A stretch of 64,000 nt of DNA from Forficula auricularia. Taxonomy: Eukaryota > Arthropoda > Insecta > Dermaptera > Forficulidae. Location of the stretch: the NCBI GenBank assembly GCA_024734495.1, contig JALMQS010000069.1, forward strand, positions 2,492,216-2,556,215. The letters are read 5' to 3'. This document shows, piece after piece, positions 44,923 through 56,113 of the stretch. The notes under the pieces were generated by a model that worked only from the letters and a program-made list of their open reading frames with translations, was not told where the DNA came from and did no database searches. Position 1 is the stretch's first letter. Each line of letters opens with the position of its first letter. Made by a program: the position numbers and the translations under genes.

Positions 44923-45231
44923 AGAAAGAATTTAATTTTTAGGACAGAATCTAATATTTTAATAGAAATATTATTAAATTGAGATATGAGAGGGGATTCA
45001 TCCCCCAGGATTCGAACCTGAGAACTAACTTGCTTTCCGGGCAGTCATGCTTATATGTCATATATTGCGATTCAGAGGGAGTTTTTTGTCTCGAGGGTGT
45101 GAGCTGACTGCCCGGAAAGCAAGTTAGTTCTCAGGTTCGACTCCTGGGGGATGAATCCCCTCTGATATCGCAATTTAATAATATTTCTATTAAAATCTTA
45201 GATTCTGTCCTAAAAATTAAATTCTTTCTCG
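44923..45231. mobile_element. Foldback element with paired tRNA T-arm-like motifs, copy 2
   Basis: The arms hold CTCAGGTTCGACTCCTGG and its near inverse CAGGATTCGAACCTGAG, and an outer region gatgaatcccctctgatatc. A DNA piece gctgactgcccggaaagcaag lies between T-arm and centre. Confidence 0.75.
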
Positions 45232-45329
45232 TTTAAAATTGATTTGTTTATTTGAACCCGAGCTCATTTTTGAAAAACATTCCAACTCTTTTCAAAAATA
45301 AGATGCTCAAATCTTTACTATTATATAAA

Positions 45330-45510
45330 CAGTTAATAACAACACAGTTTTAGAACAATAGAACGGGTTCATTTTACTTAGGTATCCATTTAAACAGTTA
45401 AAAATATCAAATTCTTGAATATTATATTTCAAAGTGTTTAAATGGATAACTAATTAAAATGAACCCGTTCTATTGTTCTAAAACTGTGTTGTCTTATTCT
45501 GAAACTGTTT
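45330..45510. mobile_element. Foldback element
   Basis: gttctaaaactgtgttgt and tagaacgggttcattttac are repeated inverted on the two sides of a short centre near 45415. No coding capacity. Confidence 0.75.
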
Positions 45511-45812
45511 ATATAATTATTGCAAGGGGGTCCAGTGCACCTGTGGCTGTCGGGCCGATATTTTTTTTTTTTATGGCGGTATGTTAGAAAAAAAATTCGT
45601 AGGGTGACCAACTTTTTCCACTTAATAAAAAAACACATACTTATTCCATAAAAAAGGGATCCCTTTCAGATTTTGGTCGCCGGGACTAAAATTTCATGCG
45701 GGGGCCATGTGCGAATGTGTCGAGTTTTTTGTATTTCTGATGGTCATTTGGTAACAATGATAAATAAAACTAATCTATTTTAGACGAATGTGTGATGTAA
45801 CTATTTGACACC

Positions 45813-45846
45813 CTGAAGAAGTCGGCAAAGTCGACGAAACGTTGGT
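45813..45846 (+). ncRNA. Hammerhead-like motif
   Basis: CTGAAGA, a GTCG/CGAC stem, GAAAC, a GTTG loop and GTT follow in hammerhead order; stem I pairing is not evident. Confidence 0.45.
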
Positions 45847-46210
45847 TGAAAAATAAAAAAATCATACAAAAAACTTGTCCTTAATTTTCTCATTAATAAA
45901 AATAAAAATAATTAGAAATTATTAAATTTATTACTTGAATATTTTTGGTGTTGAAATTTTGAATCTAATATCAATTTCTGTAAAAATTTTTGAGACTTAA
46001 TATTAATTTTTCTAAAAAATTTCGAAGTTTCATCATCTTATTATGAATTTCTTTAAAAAAAAATTTTATGACACTTGAGGTTAATTTGTTTAAATGTTAT
46101 TAATATCAATATTTCTAAAACATCTTAACCTTCAGCCTAATGTCATATTATCTAAAAAATTTTAAATACTTACGCTAATACCAATCTTTCTAAACATATA
46201 ATAATAATAA

Positions 46211-46496
46211 TGAGAAAGAATTTAATTTATAGGACAGATTCTAATAGAAATATTATTAAATTGCGATATCAGAGGGGATTCATCCCTCAGGAGTCGAACC
46301 TGAGAGCTAACATGCTTTCCGGGCAGTTAGCTCACACCCTCGAGACAAAAACTCCCTCTGAATCGCGGGTGTGAGCTAACCGCTCCGGAAAGCATGTTAG
46401 TTCTCAGGTTCGACTCCTGAGGGGATGAATCCCCTCTGATATCGCAATTTAATAATATTTCTATTAGAATCTGTCCTATAAATTAAATTCTTTCTC
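46211..46496. mobile_element. Foldback element with paired tRNA T-arm-like motifs, copy 3
   Basis: Same outer and T-arm sequences as the element at 44923. Both are followed by the same 90 bases (cccgagctcatttttgaaaa...), so this locus and the one at 45 kb are related by a local duplication. Confidence 0.75.
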
Positions 46497-46966
46497 GTTT
46501 TAAATTGATTTGTTAATCTGTACCCGAGCTCATTTTTGAAAAACATTCCAACTCTTTTCAAAAATAAGATGCTCAAATCTTTACTTTTATAATAATAATA
46601 ATAATAATATAACAAAATAAACGAAATCTTATAGAAAGCTTGTTCTGATGAACAAGTTGTTTTTTGTTAGATTTTGGCCTTTCTTCGGAAATTCAATATG
46701 AAAAATTTATAAATTGAAAATTAAACAATTTTATGTTAACGTAGTAATAAACAAATAAATAATTAATATTATTTCTTTTTGTTCACACAGGATGAGTCTA
46801 GGTTCGAAGCGAAACATATAAGTTATAGACCCATTGAAGTCAGCCGGTGGCTCTGCCCTAACGCCCTTCTCTTAAATTCGGGATTTACTAAAATCTTTTT
46901 TTTTATTTATTTATTTAAGCCTTTAAAAGATACATATTTGTGTATAATTTATAGGTACTGATTACA

Positions 46967-47033
46967 TTTTTTTTTTTTTTTTTTTTTATATATATATATA
47001 TATAAATATTTACAATAAAATAAATAATATAAC
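46967..47033 (-). repeat. Poly(A)/(TA)n tail of the 47-kb retrotransposon
   Basis: On the minus strand a short leader after the stop codon runs into (TA)n and then a run of about 22 A, the expected 3' end of a target-primed retroelement. Confidence 0.75.
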
Positions 47034-48677
47034 TTAAGTTGTTCCAGGCCCAGTTTGGGCATAGGCCTCTCCTAATTTCTTCCATTCTGTTCTTCTTTTG
47101 GCGATTCTAGTCCACTCATTGCCCGCTATTTTCTTGAACTCGTCGTTCCACCTTTTGAATTGTCTTCCTCTTTTCCTTTTTCGTTCTCTAGGCCACCATT
47201 CCGTTAGTATTTTGGTCCATCTTTCATCTTTGAGTCTTATTATATGGCCTGCCCAGTTCCATTTTAGTTTTAAAATTGTATTTTTAATATTTTTTATCTG
47301 CGTTTTTTTGTAAATGTATTCGTTTTTTATTTTATCTTTTCTTTTTATGTTTAAGATGCTTCTTAACATGGCTCTTTGAGTTGTTTCTAATTTGTTAATT
47401 GTCTTTTCTGTTAATGTCCAAGTCTGAGCACCATATAACATAACAGGAATAACGCATTGCTTAAAGATTTTTATTTTTGAAATTAAATCAATATTTACAT
47501 TTTTTAAAATGAATTTTAGTGACCAGTATTTGTTCCATCCCAAATTAATTCTTCTTGTTATTTCTTTATTCATTTTATCTTTGAAACTTATTATCTGTCC
47601 TAAATATGTTACTGTTGGATTGTATTCTATATAAGATTTGTTGTCCTTTAATTTTATGTTTGTTTGAGTTCTGGAGGCCATAAATGTAGATTTGCTATAA
47701 TTTATTTCCAGACCATATTTTTTACCTTCAGTGTTTATTTCGTTAATCATTTCTGTTAATTCTATTTTAGAACCTGCTATTAAGACGAGATCATCTGCGA
47801 ACCTCAAATTATTTAGATATCTTCCATTTATTTTGATACCCTTATTTGACCAATTTAAATTCCTGAATAAGTCTTCTAGGGCGCAGTTAAACAGTGCTGG
47901 TGATAGAGGGTCGCCCTGTTTCACACCTCGATTAATTGGGAAGTAAGGTCCATTTTTTTCTAATATTATTCTGGATTCAGAGTTATTATATATTTCTTTT
48001 ATTAAAGAAACGTATTCCGTGTTGAATCCTTGTGAAAGCATGGATTTTAAAATGTAGTTGTGTTCGATGGAGTCGAATGCCTTCTTGTAATCGAGAAAAG
48101 CAAGGAAGACTTCAATTTGATATTCGCAAGATTTCTCAATTAGTTGGTTGATGGCTTGAAGATGGTCACACGTTGAGTACCCGGACTTAAAGCCTGCCTG
48201 TTCTGTTGGTTGGTTGAAGGTCATTATAGTTTTTAGTCTTTTTTCTATTACTTTCATGAAAATTTTACCTATATTAGAGGATAATGTGATAGGTCTGTAG
48301 TTATTGATGTCTTTGCGATCACCTTTTTTGTACATAATAATAATAATATCTGATTGTTTCCATTGGATTGGTATTATTTTGGATTGCATTATTTTGTTAA
48401 ACAACAAAGTAAGTGGCCTGGCTATAATATCATGAGCATATTTCATAGTTTCATTTTTGATGCCATCTCCTCCAGAAGATTTGTTAGGTTTAAGTTTATT
48501 AATTATCGTTGAAATTTCAGATTCTAGAATTTCTGGGATATCTTCTTTTATTTGATTTGTTAAATCAAGGTCTAGTGGGTTATCGTTATTATTAGATGTA
48601 TATAAGTTTTTATAAAATTCAGTTATTATTTTTAGAATGTTAGATTGATTATATTGGATTACTAAAATCACCGACAC
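47034..48677 (-). pseudogene. RTE-like reverse transcriptase, uninterrupted but 5'-truncated
   Basis: A 547-codon frame carries the full reverse-transcriptase core: DGIKNETMKYA near residue 71, LDYKKAFD at 195-202, GVKQGDPLSP at 251-260 and the FADD catalytic motif at 293-296. The C-terminal region ends with WNWAGHIIRLKDERW and GRQFKRWNDEFKKIAG, typical of RTE-type elements. The frame starts within the linker before the domain and the endonuclease is missing, so the copy is truncated. No stop or frameshift has accumulated, which suggests recent insertion. It lies in sense with gene B. Confidence 0.9.
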
Positions 48678-48689
48678 CTTAATTCATTT

Positions 48690-49190
48690 AATTAAACTCA
48701 AAACGTTCATTATACGTTGTTTGCATAAATTCGGGATTTAATCAAAAATCACCGACAAAAACGTTATTTAACGTTATATCTACTTAAAACTGTACTTGAC
48801 ATTGACTACAAGTGTATTTGTAACCATTCTTCAATAAAAATAAATTGTAATAAGTCTTTTAATTGTTTTTAAAAACAAACACCCTCGACCACAAGACTTA
48901 TTTTATATAATAAATAGATAAAGATACTATGATTGTTTATTTTATTATAATAATCAAAATCCATGTCCTGTCCTTAAGGGAACGACCAACGTTTTCCATG
49001 TGTTTTTAAAAAAGCCTCATTTTGATTATTATAATATATAATAAAATTAAATTACTAGGTAGGTTTTACTGTAAAACCTACCAAGTCATATAATTTATTT
49101 TTCCAATTTTAATGAGGTTAGAATTGAAGATCAGATATTTTTTATGATTTATAACAAATAAATAACTAAATATATAATTAATTTGATAAT
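48690..49190. other. Gene B intron, nothing recognised
   Basis: AT-rich DNA with a short palindrome at 49060-49085 (aggtaggttttactgtaaaacctacc). Confidence 0.5.
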
Positions 49191-49193
49191 TAC

Positions 49194-49283
49194 TTTTTCC
49201 TTTCTTTCCTTTATTTCTGTCATTTCTTCATCATTAATTAGTTCTTCAGAAATTTCCTCTTCATCACTACTACTCTCTTCAAT
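49194..49283 (-). CDS. Gene B acidic exon
   Basis: Acceptor acttgtag, donor AAA|gtaatt, 30 codons in phase 0: starts IEESSSDEEEISEELINDEE and ends EIKERKEK. The SSSDEEE run is a typical casein-kinase-2-like acidic stretch. It directly precedes the ankyrin exon. Confidence 0.6.
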
Positions 49284-49289
49284 CTACAA

Positions 49290-50655
49290 GTAAAAAAAAA
49301 TATATTAATTTAAATTATTTAACAAATACATATATATATATATATATGGGAAATTAATTGTTTAATTAAGTATTTAATTAAGTGAGTTTTCTTAATTTCA
49401 GTTTAAGATCATACACGTGTTTGCCAGCTGTCTATCTAGGCTGGGTGGCTGGATTCTTTCTTTTTAGCAAGCCATTGTGTCCCGTTAAAAGCTTTCGGTA
49501 ATAAATAATATTATGACAACTTGTGTCGGCTGACACTCATATGCATGTGTGTTTGTGTATGTGTTGCTGCTGAGGGTGAATTGACAGCAACTGGAAGTCA
49601 GTTGAATACGGGATTTGCTTAAAGATGGTTGTTGATTTAAGTAACCAATAACGATGTATTAATTAACGATGTTTTAAGATGTTTTAACGATGACCCCCTA
49701 GACACGAAAATGTATTACCCCCTTTTTGTAAATAAATATATATTTAAAGAATAAATAAGTGTATTATTTCACCCCTATGAGCCAAGGGGTGAAACCAGCA
49801 CCCTACAAATGAGTGCTCGCGCCGGGATGAATTGTAAAAAGTTTATCTCGCCACCTACATATACATATAATTAAACATCATTTTAGATTTGTTTATCGAT
49901 AGGTATAAGTTTGGGGTTTGGGCTTAAATCATATTAATATTGGTTTGAAAATGCACGACGTTTCGGCACCCATTCATCTGTAGTCGTTTCTAAATTCGAA
50001 CATCTTCTACAGCTCTTGGAAAAGAATTTAGAAATAGGTGTCGAAATATCGAATCCCGATATAATTTTATTCACTAAAAAACAACCACCAAAATTTGGGT
50101 AATTTTATCGGAAACGTCTTTTTTTTTTAATAAAAAAATTCATTTTGATAAACTTTCGAAAATATTTAAGAATTTATTCTTTAAGTGCCATATCAGGTCT
50201 CCCTGACGTTTCGGCACCTCTCCACATATACCTGTGCTGATTGGGTTTAGTTGTTTTTACACAGATATACGGAACCTACATTTTAGGTTGACTATGCAAT
50301 TCAACTCTTGGTAGTTTGCCATTGCTCCAAGAGGAGGGGAATACAAATGTCTGCCGAGACTCAGTCTCGAGCCAGCGTACTTCAGGGCAGCGGCCCGACA
50401 CTCTGACCCACAGTTGTCTCTTTTTTTCTTATTTTAATAAATTAAATTATTTTTTCGAAAATTTATCAAGTTACTGTGGAAATGAGATTTTTGAATTTTT
50501 AAGGGTTATTTTGTCATACTTTTGGTAAATTTTTCTAATTTAATGATGTTCATTAACCAAACAGTTTCGGTTACAACTGGTAGACTAAATTAGACTCATG
50601 TATTAATACTGATAGTTTAGACAGTTTCATAGACTTCACCAATTCCACGTCAAAT
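49290..50655. other. Gene B intron with decayed Penelope-type sequence
   Basis: No exon found. cgacgtttcggcaccc at about 49959 and ctgacgtttcggcacctct at about 50201 resemble the cgtttcgg ends of Penelope-type copies. Confidence 0.4.
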
Positions 50656-50841
50656 CCCAGAATAGACATTACATCAATGTCGCAGGAACCTTGCACAATA
50701 TTGCAGAAGCAACATTGAAGTGGCAATATTGCTGCAACATTGCTGCAATGTAAAAGAGGCGGACATAGGAATATTGCTCCAATGTTCCTGCAAGTTTTAA
50801 TATTGTATTGCAATATTGCTACAATATTCCCTTCTGTCTGG
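50656..50841. mobile_element. MITE-A copy 4 (one end degraded)
   Basis: Right end TTCCCTTCTGTCTGG is intact; the left is reduced to cccag. The body has the usual gcaatatt repeats. Confidence 0.7.
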
Positions 50842-51085
50842 ATTTAGACGGAATTTACTACTGAAAATTGAACAGTTTAGCTCACCACTTGTAGTCCAAA
50901 TTAGATCCAATTTACTACTGAAAATTAAACAGTTTCGGACACAAATTCCAGATCAAATTAGGCATAAAATTGACTACTGAAGATATTCAATCAATAAATA
51001 ATAAATATTTACAAATATTATTGTGTGAACAAATAACCATTAAAAATTCAAAAATATTAAATAAATATATCTACTTACATCATAC

Positions 51086-51151
51086 GAAAAATATAATTGT
51101 TGAGCTTTCTATCGATGGATTTTTGTTTAACCAATTCAACACGTTAGAATT
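51086..51151 (-). CDS. Gene B micro-exon (NSNVLNW type)
   Basis: Acceptor tttttttag; donor TTC|gtatga gives 22 codons in phase 0, from NSNVLNWLNKNPSIESS to IIFF. The stronger-looking gtaagt ten bases further on would include a stop, so this exon is less certain. Confidence 0.4.
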
Positions 51152-51233
51152 CTAAAAAAAAAATATTATAATTGAAAAACACCTTTGATTTATAAAAAAT
51201 AAATAAATAGATTGGTAATAATATATTTCTTAC

Positions 51234-51287
51234 CTTATTATTATATTCTATTTCGACAGAAGTATTTTCTTCCGGATAATTTTCATA
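51234..51287 (-). CDS. Gene B 54-bp micro-exon, copy 2
   Basis: Acceptor aattgtag, donor AAG|gtaaga, 18 codons in phase 0: YENYPEENTSVEIEYNNK. The same peptide is encoded at 52048-52101. Confidence 0.65.
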
Positions 51288-51351
51288 CTACAATTAAAAA
51301 AAAATATGTTTATTATTAAAAAATATCGATTTATTTCTATTACATTATTTA

Positions 51352-51420
51352 AATAATTATTGACTAATTATTACTTAATAAATAAATCGATTATTAAACA
51401 ATAATTAAAATAAAACAAAT
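51352..51420 (-). repeat. Intronic CGAT hairpin block
   Basis: Core at 51388, 101 nt upstream of the exon start at 51287. Confidence 0.75.
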
Positions 51421-51499
51421 TAAGATTTTCCTAATTAGATCAAATTTAAACTTTCTATATTTTAATAGTAGATCAGTCAAGATTTCCAAAATAATTACG

Positions 51500-51780
51500 G
51501 GATGTTGTCAATTAATAAATCCGAAATAACGATAGTTTTTAATTTTTTATTCAGAAAGCCTGTATATTAACTTCATTGAGAATTGATCCCGAATATACTA
51601 TGTCAGATGTGGATACATTCCTCGGAGGGCAATCCAAGTTCCCGGATTTGTATTTTTGGAATTTCGATTCAATTCTTCGAAAATTCTTGAATACAACGTT
51701 TCTGACATATAATTAAAAATTTTTCGAAAAGATCTGAGATTTACTAGTTGAAAACTTTTCTTTAATTTCTATGAAAATAA
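51500..51780. repeat. Intron segment shared among gene B units
   Basis: The block with gaattgatcccgaatat, ctcggagggcaatccaag and ttcgattcaattcttcg recurs at 52380-52460, 56060-56320 and 58390-58690; in the last two it carries MITE-A copies. Confidence 0.7.
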
Positions 51781-52047
51781 AATAATATTAGAATTGAAGT
51801 ATACTTTTGTTTTATGACAAATAAATAATAAAATATTTAGCATTTCAATAAATAATTAATGTTTATATGTTTAATGTTAAAATGTTTATTAATAAAAAAA
51901 TTTCTATTAAATAATAATTGGCTAATTATTACTTAATAAATAAATTGATTATTAGACAATAATAAATAAAATATTATTATAATTGAAAACCACCGTTTGA
52001 TTTATAACAAATAAATAAATAGATTGGTGATAATATATATTTCTTAC

Positions 52048-52101
52048 CTTATTATTATATTCGATTTCGACAGAAGTATTTTCTTCCGGATAATTTTCAT
52101 A
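52048..52101 (-). CDS. Gene B 54-bp micro-exon, copy 1
   Basis: Same 18-residue peptide as at 51234-51287; only one silent base differs. The flanking introns are also nearly identical. Confidence 0.65.
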
Positions 52102-52164
52102 CTATAATTAAAAAAATATGTTTATTATTAAAAAATATCGATTTATTTTCATTACATTATTTAA

Positions 52165-52233
52165 ATAATTATTGATTAATTATTACTTAATAAATAAATC
52201 GATTATTAGAAAATAATTAAAATAAAACAAATT
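52165..52233 (-). repeat. Intronic CGAT hairpin block
   Basis: Core at 52200, 99 nt upstream of the exon start at 52101. Confidence 0.75.
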
Positions 52234-52992
52234 AAGATTTTCCTAATTAGATCAAATTTAATCATTCTATATTATGAATAGTAGACCAGTCAAGATTTCC
52301 AAAGAAAATTTACGGGATGTTGTCAATTTTTACTAAATCCGAAATAAAGATAATTTTTTTATTTTATTTCACAATGTAAAATATGGATACACTACTCGGA
52401 GAGCAAACCAAGTTCCCGGATTGCATTTTTGGAATTTCGATTCAATTCTTCGAAAAGGTGTGAATACAACGTTTTTGACATATAATTTAAAAGTACCTGG
52501 AGCCACCAAGCGATGCCCGCTAACTTTTTGATCCAGTTAAAATCTATATATTAATATTATTTTTAATTTAAAATTCTGATCCCGTATGGAATTAAATAGA
52601 TATATGAAATATGTTTTTTTTATATATTTTTTGAAAAATGTATTAAAAATATAAAAAAATGTTGTGTTAAATTTATATAAAGTTTATACTAGAGCAGAGA
52701 TTCTCAAACACTGTGTCCCGGAACTTTAGTGTGCCGCGAGATTCTTGAAGTGTGCCGCCACTGATAGGCAGTGGTCCCTCCCGAATTGATTTTTTTTGTT
52801 TTCACGTTTCTTTATCAATTGAGACTACATTTAATACAAATATTTATTTTTTCATTTTGGTAGTCACATTTTATAGGATGCAGAATGTTCTATGACAAAT
52901 TTTATAGGTACATCAATCAATAAACCAAATAAAATTCTATTAATTTATTTTATTGTTAGTGTGCCGTCAAATTTTTAAATTATTAAAAGTGT

Positions 52993-53287
52993 CACAAAGA
53001 GAAACAAAGAGGTTGTCCTCTGCTTGATGCAAATAAACGAAAGAACACCAAGTTTTCAATATCCATATGATATTGACTCCATGGAAAACATTTATAATTG
53101 AAGAAAGATCTGATGATGAAGACCAAGTCTTCGAAACTATAGTCTCAAACAAATAAATAATATATATACAGATATATCATCTTGATATATATGTGTATAT
53201 GTTTATTTGCATCAAGCAGAGGACAACCTCTTTGTTTCTCTTTGTGAATCAACAACTCTGCTACTCTCGGCAAAACAAAAACTTTTC
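52993..53287 (+). mobile_element. Penelope-type foldback with hammerhead core
   Basis: Flanked by a 12-bp duplication TATTAAAAGTGT at 52981-52992 and 53288-53299. Its arms contain gaggttgtcctctgcttgatg and the inverse. It was inserted into the hAT-like element, which dates it as younger. Confidence 0.85.
53110..53144 (+). ncRNA. Hammerhead ribozyme core, well preserved
   Basis: CTGATGA at 53110-53116 is followed by a six-pair stem GAAGAC-CAA-GTCTTC, then GAAAC, TATA and GTC. This is the conserved order of a minimal type I hammerhead with a very short stem III, known from Penelope-like elements and satellite repeats. Stem I pairing on either side is not evident, so cleavage may need dimers or be lost. 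Confidence 0.7.
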
Positions 53288-53769
53288 TATTAAAAGTGTG
53301 CCGTGACGAAAAAAAGGTTAAGAATCAATGTACTAGAGCGACATAAAAATAATTATATTTTAAGAATATATAGAAAACATAAACTTTATATAAATTTAAT
53401 ACAAAAATTTTATATTTTTAAATATTTTTTCAAAAAATATATAAAAAAACATATTTCGAAAATCTATTTATTTCCATACGGGATAAAATAATAATATAAT
53501 ATATATAGAGTACACGTCCCCTGGACCACCCACACTTTATCGAGTTTTAAATTATTAATTAAATTGGCAAATTCTAATATATAATCATATTTCTTATGAA
53601 CCGTTTGTGTGGGATTTAAAACTCGGTTTATAATCAATTAAATTGCTTACTTTTAATATATAATTTCATTTAGTATAAAATCTTTGTGAAATTTAAAATT
53701 GAAAAACCAATTATTTATTATAAAAAGAAATTGAATGAAAATCTTATTATATTAAACGAGCCAAATATT

Positions 53770-54530
53770 GTATATATATATCCGGTCGGTTTCTCGAAAA
53801 CGGCTCTAACGATTTGGATGAAATTCACGGGTTAGGAGGGTTTTGTGTTGGACATTCGATCTGTCACGGTCTCATCTTCGGCTAAGTTGTTTTTGATGGC
53901 TTTTTTGTTAATTGAAATAATTATTCACAGGTGGTTGTCTTGATAAAAATATATATTTACATTTTTATTCAATTTCCTTTTAATAAATAATTGGCTTTTT
54001 AATTTTATATCCCACAATAAGATTATTATAATTATTATTATATATTAACAATTGGGCAATTTTATAGATTAAAAATCGAGTTTTAAATCCCACAAGTATT
54101 AATTTGACAATTTATTTGATGAACTCAAAAATTGTTATTTAATTAAAAAAAAATAATTATACCGTATTATATAAACATAATCTGTGGGCCACTGAAGGCT
54201 AGAAATGCAAAAACTTGGTGGGTGGAGGAGGGTAGATGTGGGGGGTGCAGGAGGTGGGGGTCCGGGGGCGAGGAGGGTTTCGAGGATTAATACATAGCTA
54301 TTAACTGAAGCAAAAATTTACCGAGCATCGCTCGGTGGCCAGTTACTGTAATTAATAAGACAACCACCTGTTTAACAAAAAACCTATCAAAAAATAATTT
54401 AGCCGAAGATAAGACCGTGACAGATCGAATTGTCAACCCAAAAACCCCCTAACCCGTGAATTTGATCAAAATCGTTAGAGCCGTTTTCAAAATAGAAAAA
54501 ATATACAAATATACAATTTTTGCTCGTTTA
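53770..54530. repeat. Inverted pair of a Helitron-like interspersed repeat
   Basis: AAACGGCTCTAACGATTTGG at 53799 returns inverted at about 54475. A hairpin ccgagcatcgctcgg lies at 54317. Between them, at 54181-54290, there is a piece of the 115-bp repeat and a G-rich stretch. Confidence 0.55.
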
Positions 54531-54640
54531 ATAAGAGTAGATTATCGAAAAGAACTCAAATTAGAAAATAAAATAATATTAGAATTGAAGAATACGTGTA
54601 TTACTTTTGTTTTATGATAAATAAATAATAAAATATTTAC

Positions 54641-54733
54641 CTTTTTAATTTTCTTCCATGGTACTTTATTTATAAATTTCCCATATATATTCTCTGATTT
54701 ATTCTTAGGTTTTTCTTCCTGACTTAAAACATT
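54641..54733 (-). CDS. Gene B micro-exon, NV type, copy 4
   Basis: Acceptor aattatag, donor AAG|gtaaat, 31 codons in phase 0: NVLSQEEKPKNKSEN... ending VPWKKIKK. Lys-rich. Confidence 0.65.
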
Positions 54734-54815
54734 CTATAATTTAAAAAAATATATATTATTGTTAATTATATATAATAATAATTAAATAATAAAATAAATA
54801 AACATATGAAAATAC

Positions 54816-54954
54816 ATTTTTCACTTCTTTATCAATTTCCATTTCGTCAGAAGAATCTTGAATTTTGTCATTTTGCTTTTTTTCTTCTTGATGACAATTT
54901 CTTTTTTCTTCTTGATGATAATTTTTTCTCTGCCTGATTATGATAATTTCTAAA
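54816..54954 (-). pseudogene. Gene B micro-exon, YE type, copy 4 (frame-shifted)
   Basis: At 139 bp it is one base over a multiple of three. The clear frame reads YHQEEKRNCHQEEKKQNDKI and ends EMEIDKEVKN, with an internal duplication of the HQEEK unit. Its first bases differ from the other YE exons by a lost base, so splicing at the expected acceptor gives the wrong frame. Confidence 0.5.
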
Positions 54955-55020
54955 CTACAATTAAAAAACAAATATTTTAATTAGATAAATTATCGATTTA
55001 CTTCCAATACATTATTAAAA

Positions 55021-55090
55021 TAATTATTGATTAATTATTACTTAATAATTAAATCGATTATTAGACAATAATTAAAATAAAACAAATTGA
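55021..55090 (-). repeat. Intronic CGAT hairpin block
   Basis: Core at 55054, 100 nt upstream of the exon at 54954. Confidence 0.75.
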
Positions 55091-55463
55091 AATATTCCTA
55101 TTTAGTATTATTTCATTATTCGTGTCCATGCATCAATAATTAAAGTAATCTTAGGAGTTGGACTTGGCTTTAAATTAAATACAAAGTTTTTTATTTAAAT
55201 AGGCCAAACGTTTCGATGCTGGTTCGCATATTCGTATATATAGAGTACACGTCCCCTGGACCACCTCACAATTTATCGAGTTTTAAATTATTAATTAAAT
55301 TGAAAAATTCTAATATATAATCATATTTCTTATGAACTGTTTGTGTGGGATTTAAAACTCGCTTTATAATCAATTAAATTCCTTACTTTTAATATATAAT
55401 TTCATTTGGTATAAAATCTTTGTGAGATTTAAAATTGAATTAATAAAATAATAAAATATTTAC

Positions 55464-55601
55464 CCTTGCGATTTTGTCCAAATGTCCTTGATCTAAAAAT
55501 TTCGTATTTATAGTCACAGATTTATCCTCAGGTTTTTTCTTCTGACTTATAACATTTTCTATTTTTTTTCCCCCTTTCCTGGCTTTTGAACTTATAACAT
55601 T
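55464..55601 (-). CDS. Gene B micro-exon, NV type, copy 3 (expanded)
   Basis: 46 codons in phase 0, the longest of its type, because NVIS occurs twice: NVISSKARKGGKKIE then NVISQKKKPEDKS. It ends DKIAR. Confidence 0.65.
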
Positions 55602-55679
55602 CTACAATTAAAAAATATATTATTTTTAATTATATGAAATAATAAATAAATGAACAAATAAATAAATAGATGATATTAC

Positions 55680-55767
55680 ATTTTTAACTGCTTCATCAAT
55701 ATTCACTTCTACAAAAGTATCTTGAATTTTATCACTTTTCTTTTTTTTCTTCCTGATAAATTTCATT
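55680..55767 (-). pseudogene. Gene B micro-exon, YE type, copy 3 (one-base insertion)
   Basis: At 88 bp, against 87 for its relatives. An extra A in an A-run after NEIYQEEKK creates a stop; one base fewer would restore the DKIQDTFVEVNIDEAVKN reading. It may be a true lesion or a homopolymer error. Confidence 0.55.
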
Positions 55768-55838
55768 CTACAATAAAAAAAAATTAAATATGTTGATTAG
55801 TAAAAAATATCGATTTATTTACATTATATTATTTAAAT

Positions 55839-55908
55839 AATTATTGACTAATTATTACTTAATAAAAGAATCGATTATTAGACAATAATTAAAATAAAAC
55901 AAATTGAG
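55839..55908 (-). repeat. Intronic CGAT hairpin block
   Basis: Core at 55872, 105 nt upstream of the exon at 55767. Confidence 0.75.
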
Positions 55909-56113
55909 ATTTTCTTAATTAGATTTTTAACCTTTCTATATTGTAATAATAGGTCAGTAAGATTTTAAAAAAACAAAATTACGCGAAGTTGTCATCTACT
56001 AAATCCGAAATAATAACGATAATTTTTTATTCTTTTTCAGAAAGCCTGTATTCACCTCTTTGAAAAAACCGATCTCGTTAGATGTAGATACCCTCCTCGG
56101 AGGGAAAAACCAA

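Larger units (their letters stand above)
44715..45890. mobile_element. Second Penelope-type foldback with nested elements
   Basis: Outer arms (ggacaagtttttttttattt at 44739 and the inverse at 45870) include CTGAAGA...GAAAC cores in opposite orientation at 44772-44799 and 45813-45840. Inside lie a tRNA-like foldback (44923-45231) and a third foldback (45330-45510). Confidence 0.7.
52695..53330. mobile_element. hAT-like element with a nested Penelope-type insertion
   Basis: 8-bp target duplication TACTAGAG at 52687-52694 and 53331-53338. Ends CAGAGATTCTCAAAC and (inverted) CATTGATTCTTAACC fit hAT termini. The interior repeats the phrase agtgtgccg. No transposase. Confidence 0.85.

Noticed and set aside
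46790..46961. Possible exon after cacag at 46790
   Set aside because: The acceptor-like sequence has no matching donor in frame, no CGAT block and no similarity to the micro-exon families.
47098..47946. Plus-strand frames of 71 codons
   Set aside because: Shadows of the minus-strand reverse transcriptase.
53303..53491. 62-codon plus-strand frame
   Set aside because: Very AT-rich Lys/Ile/Tyr composition, starts inside a hAT-like end, no support.
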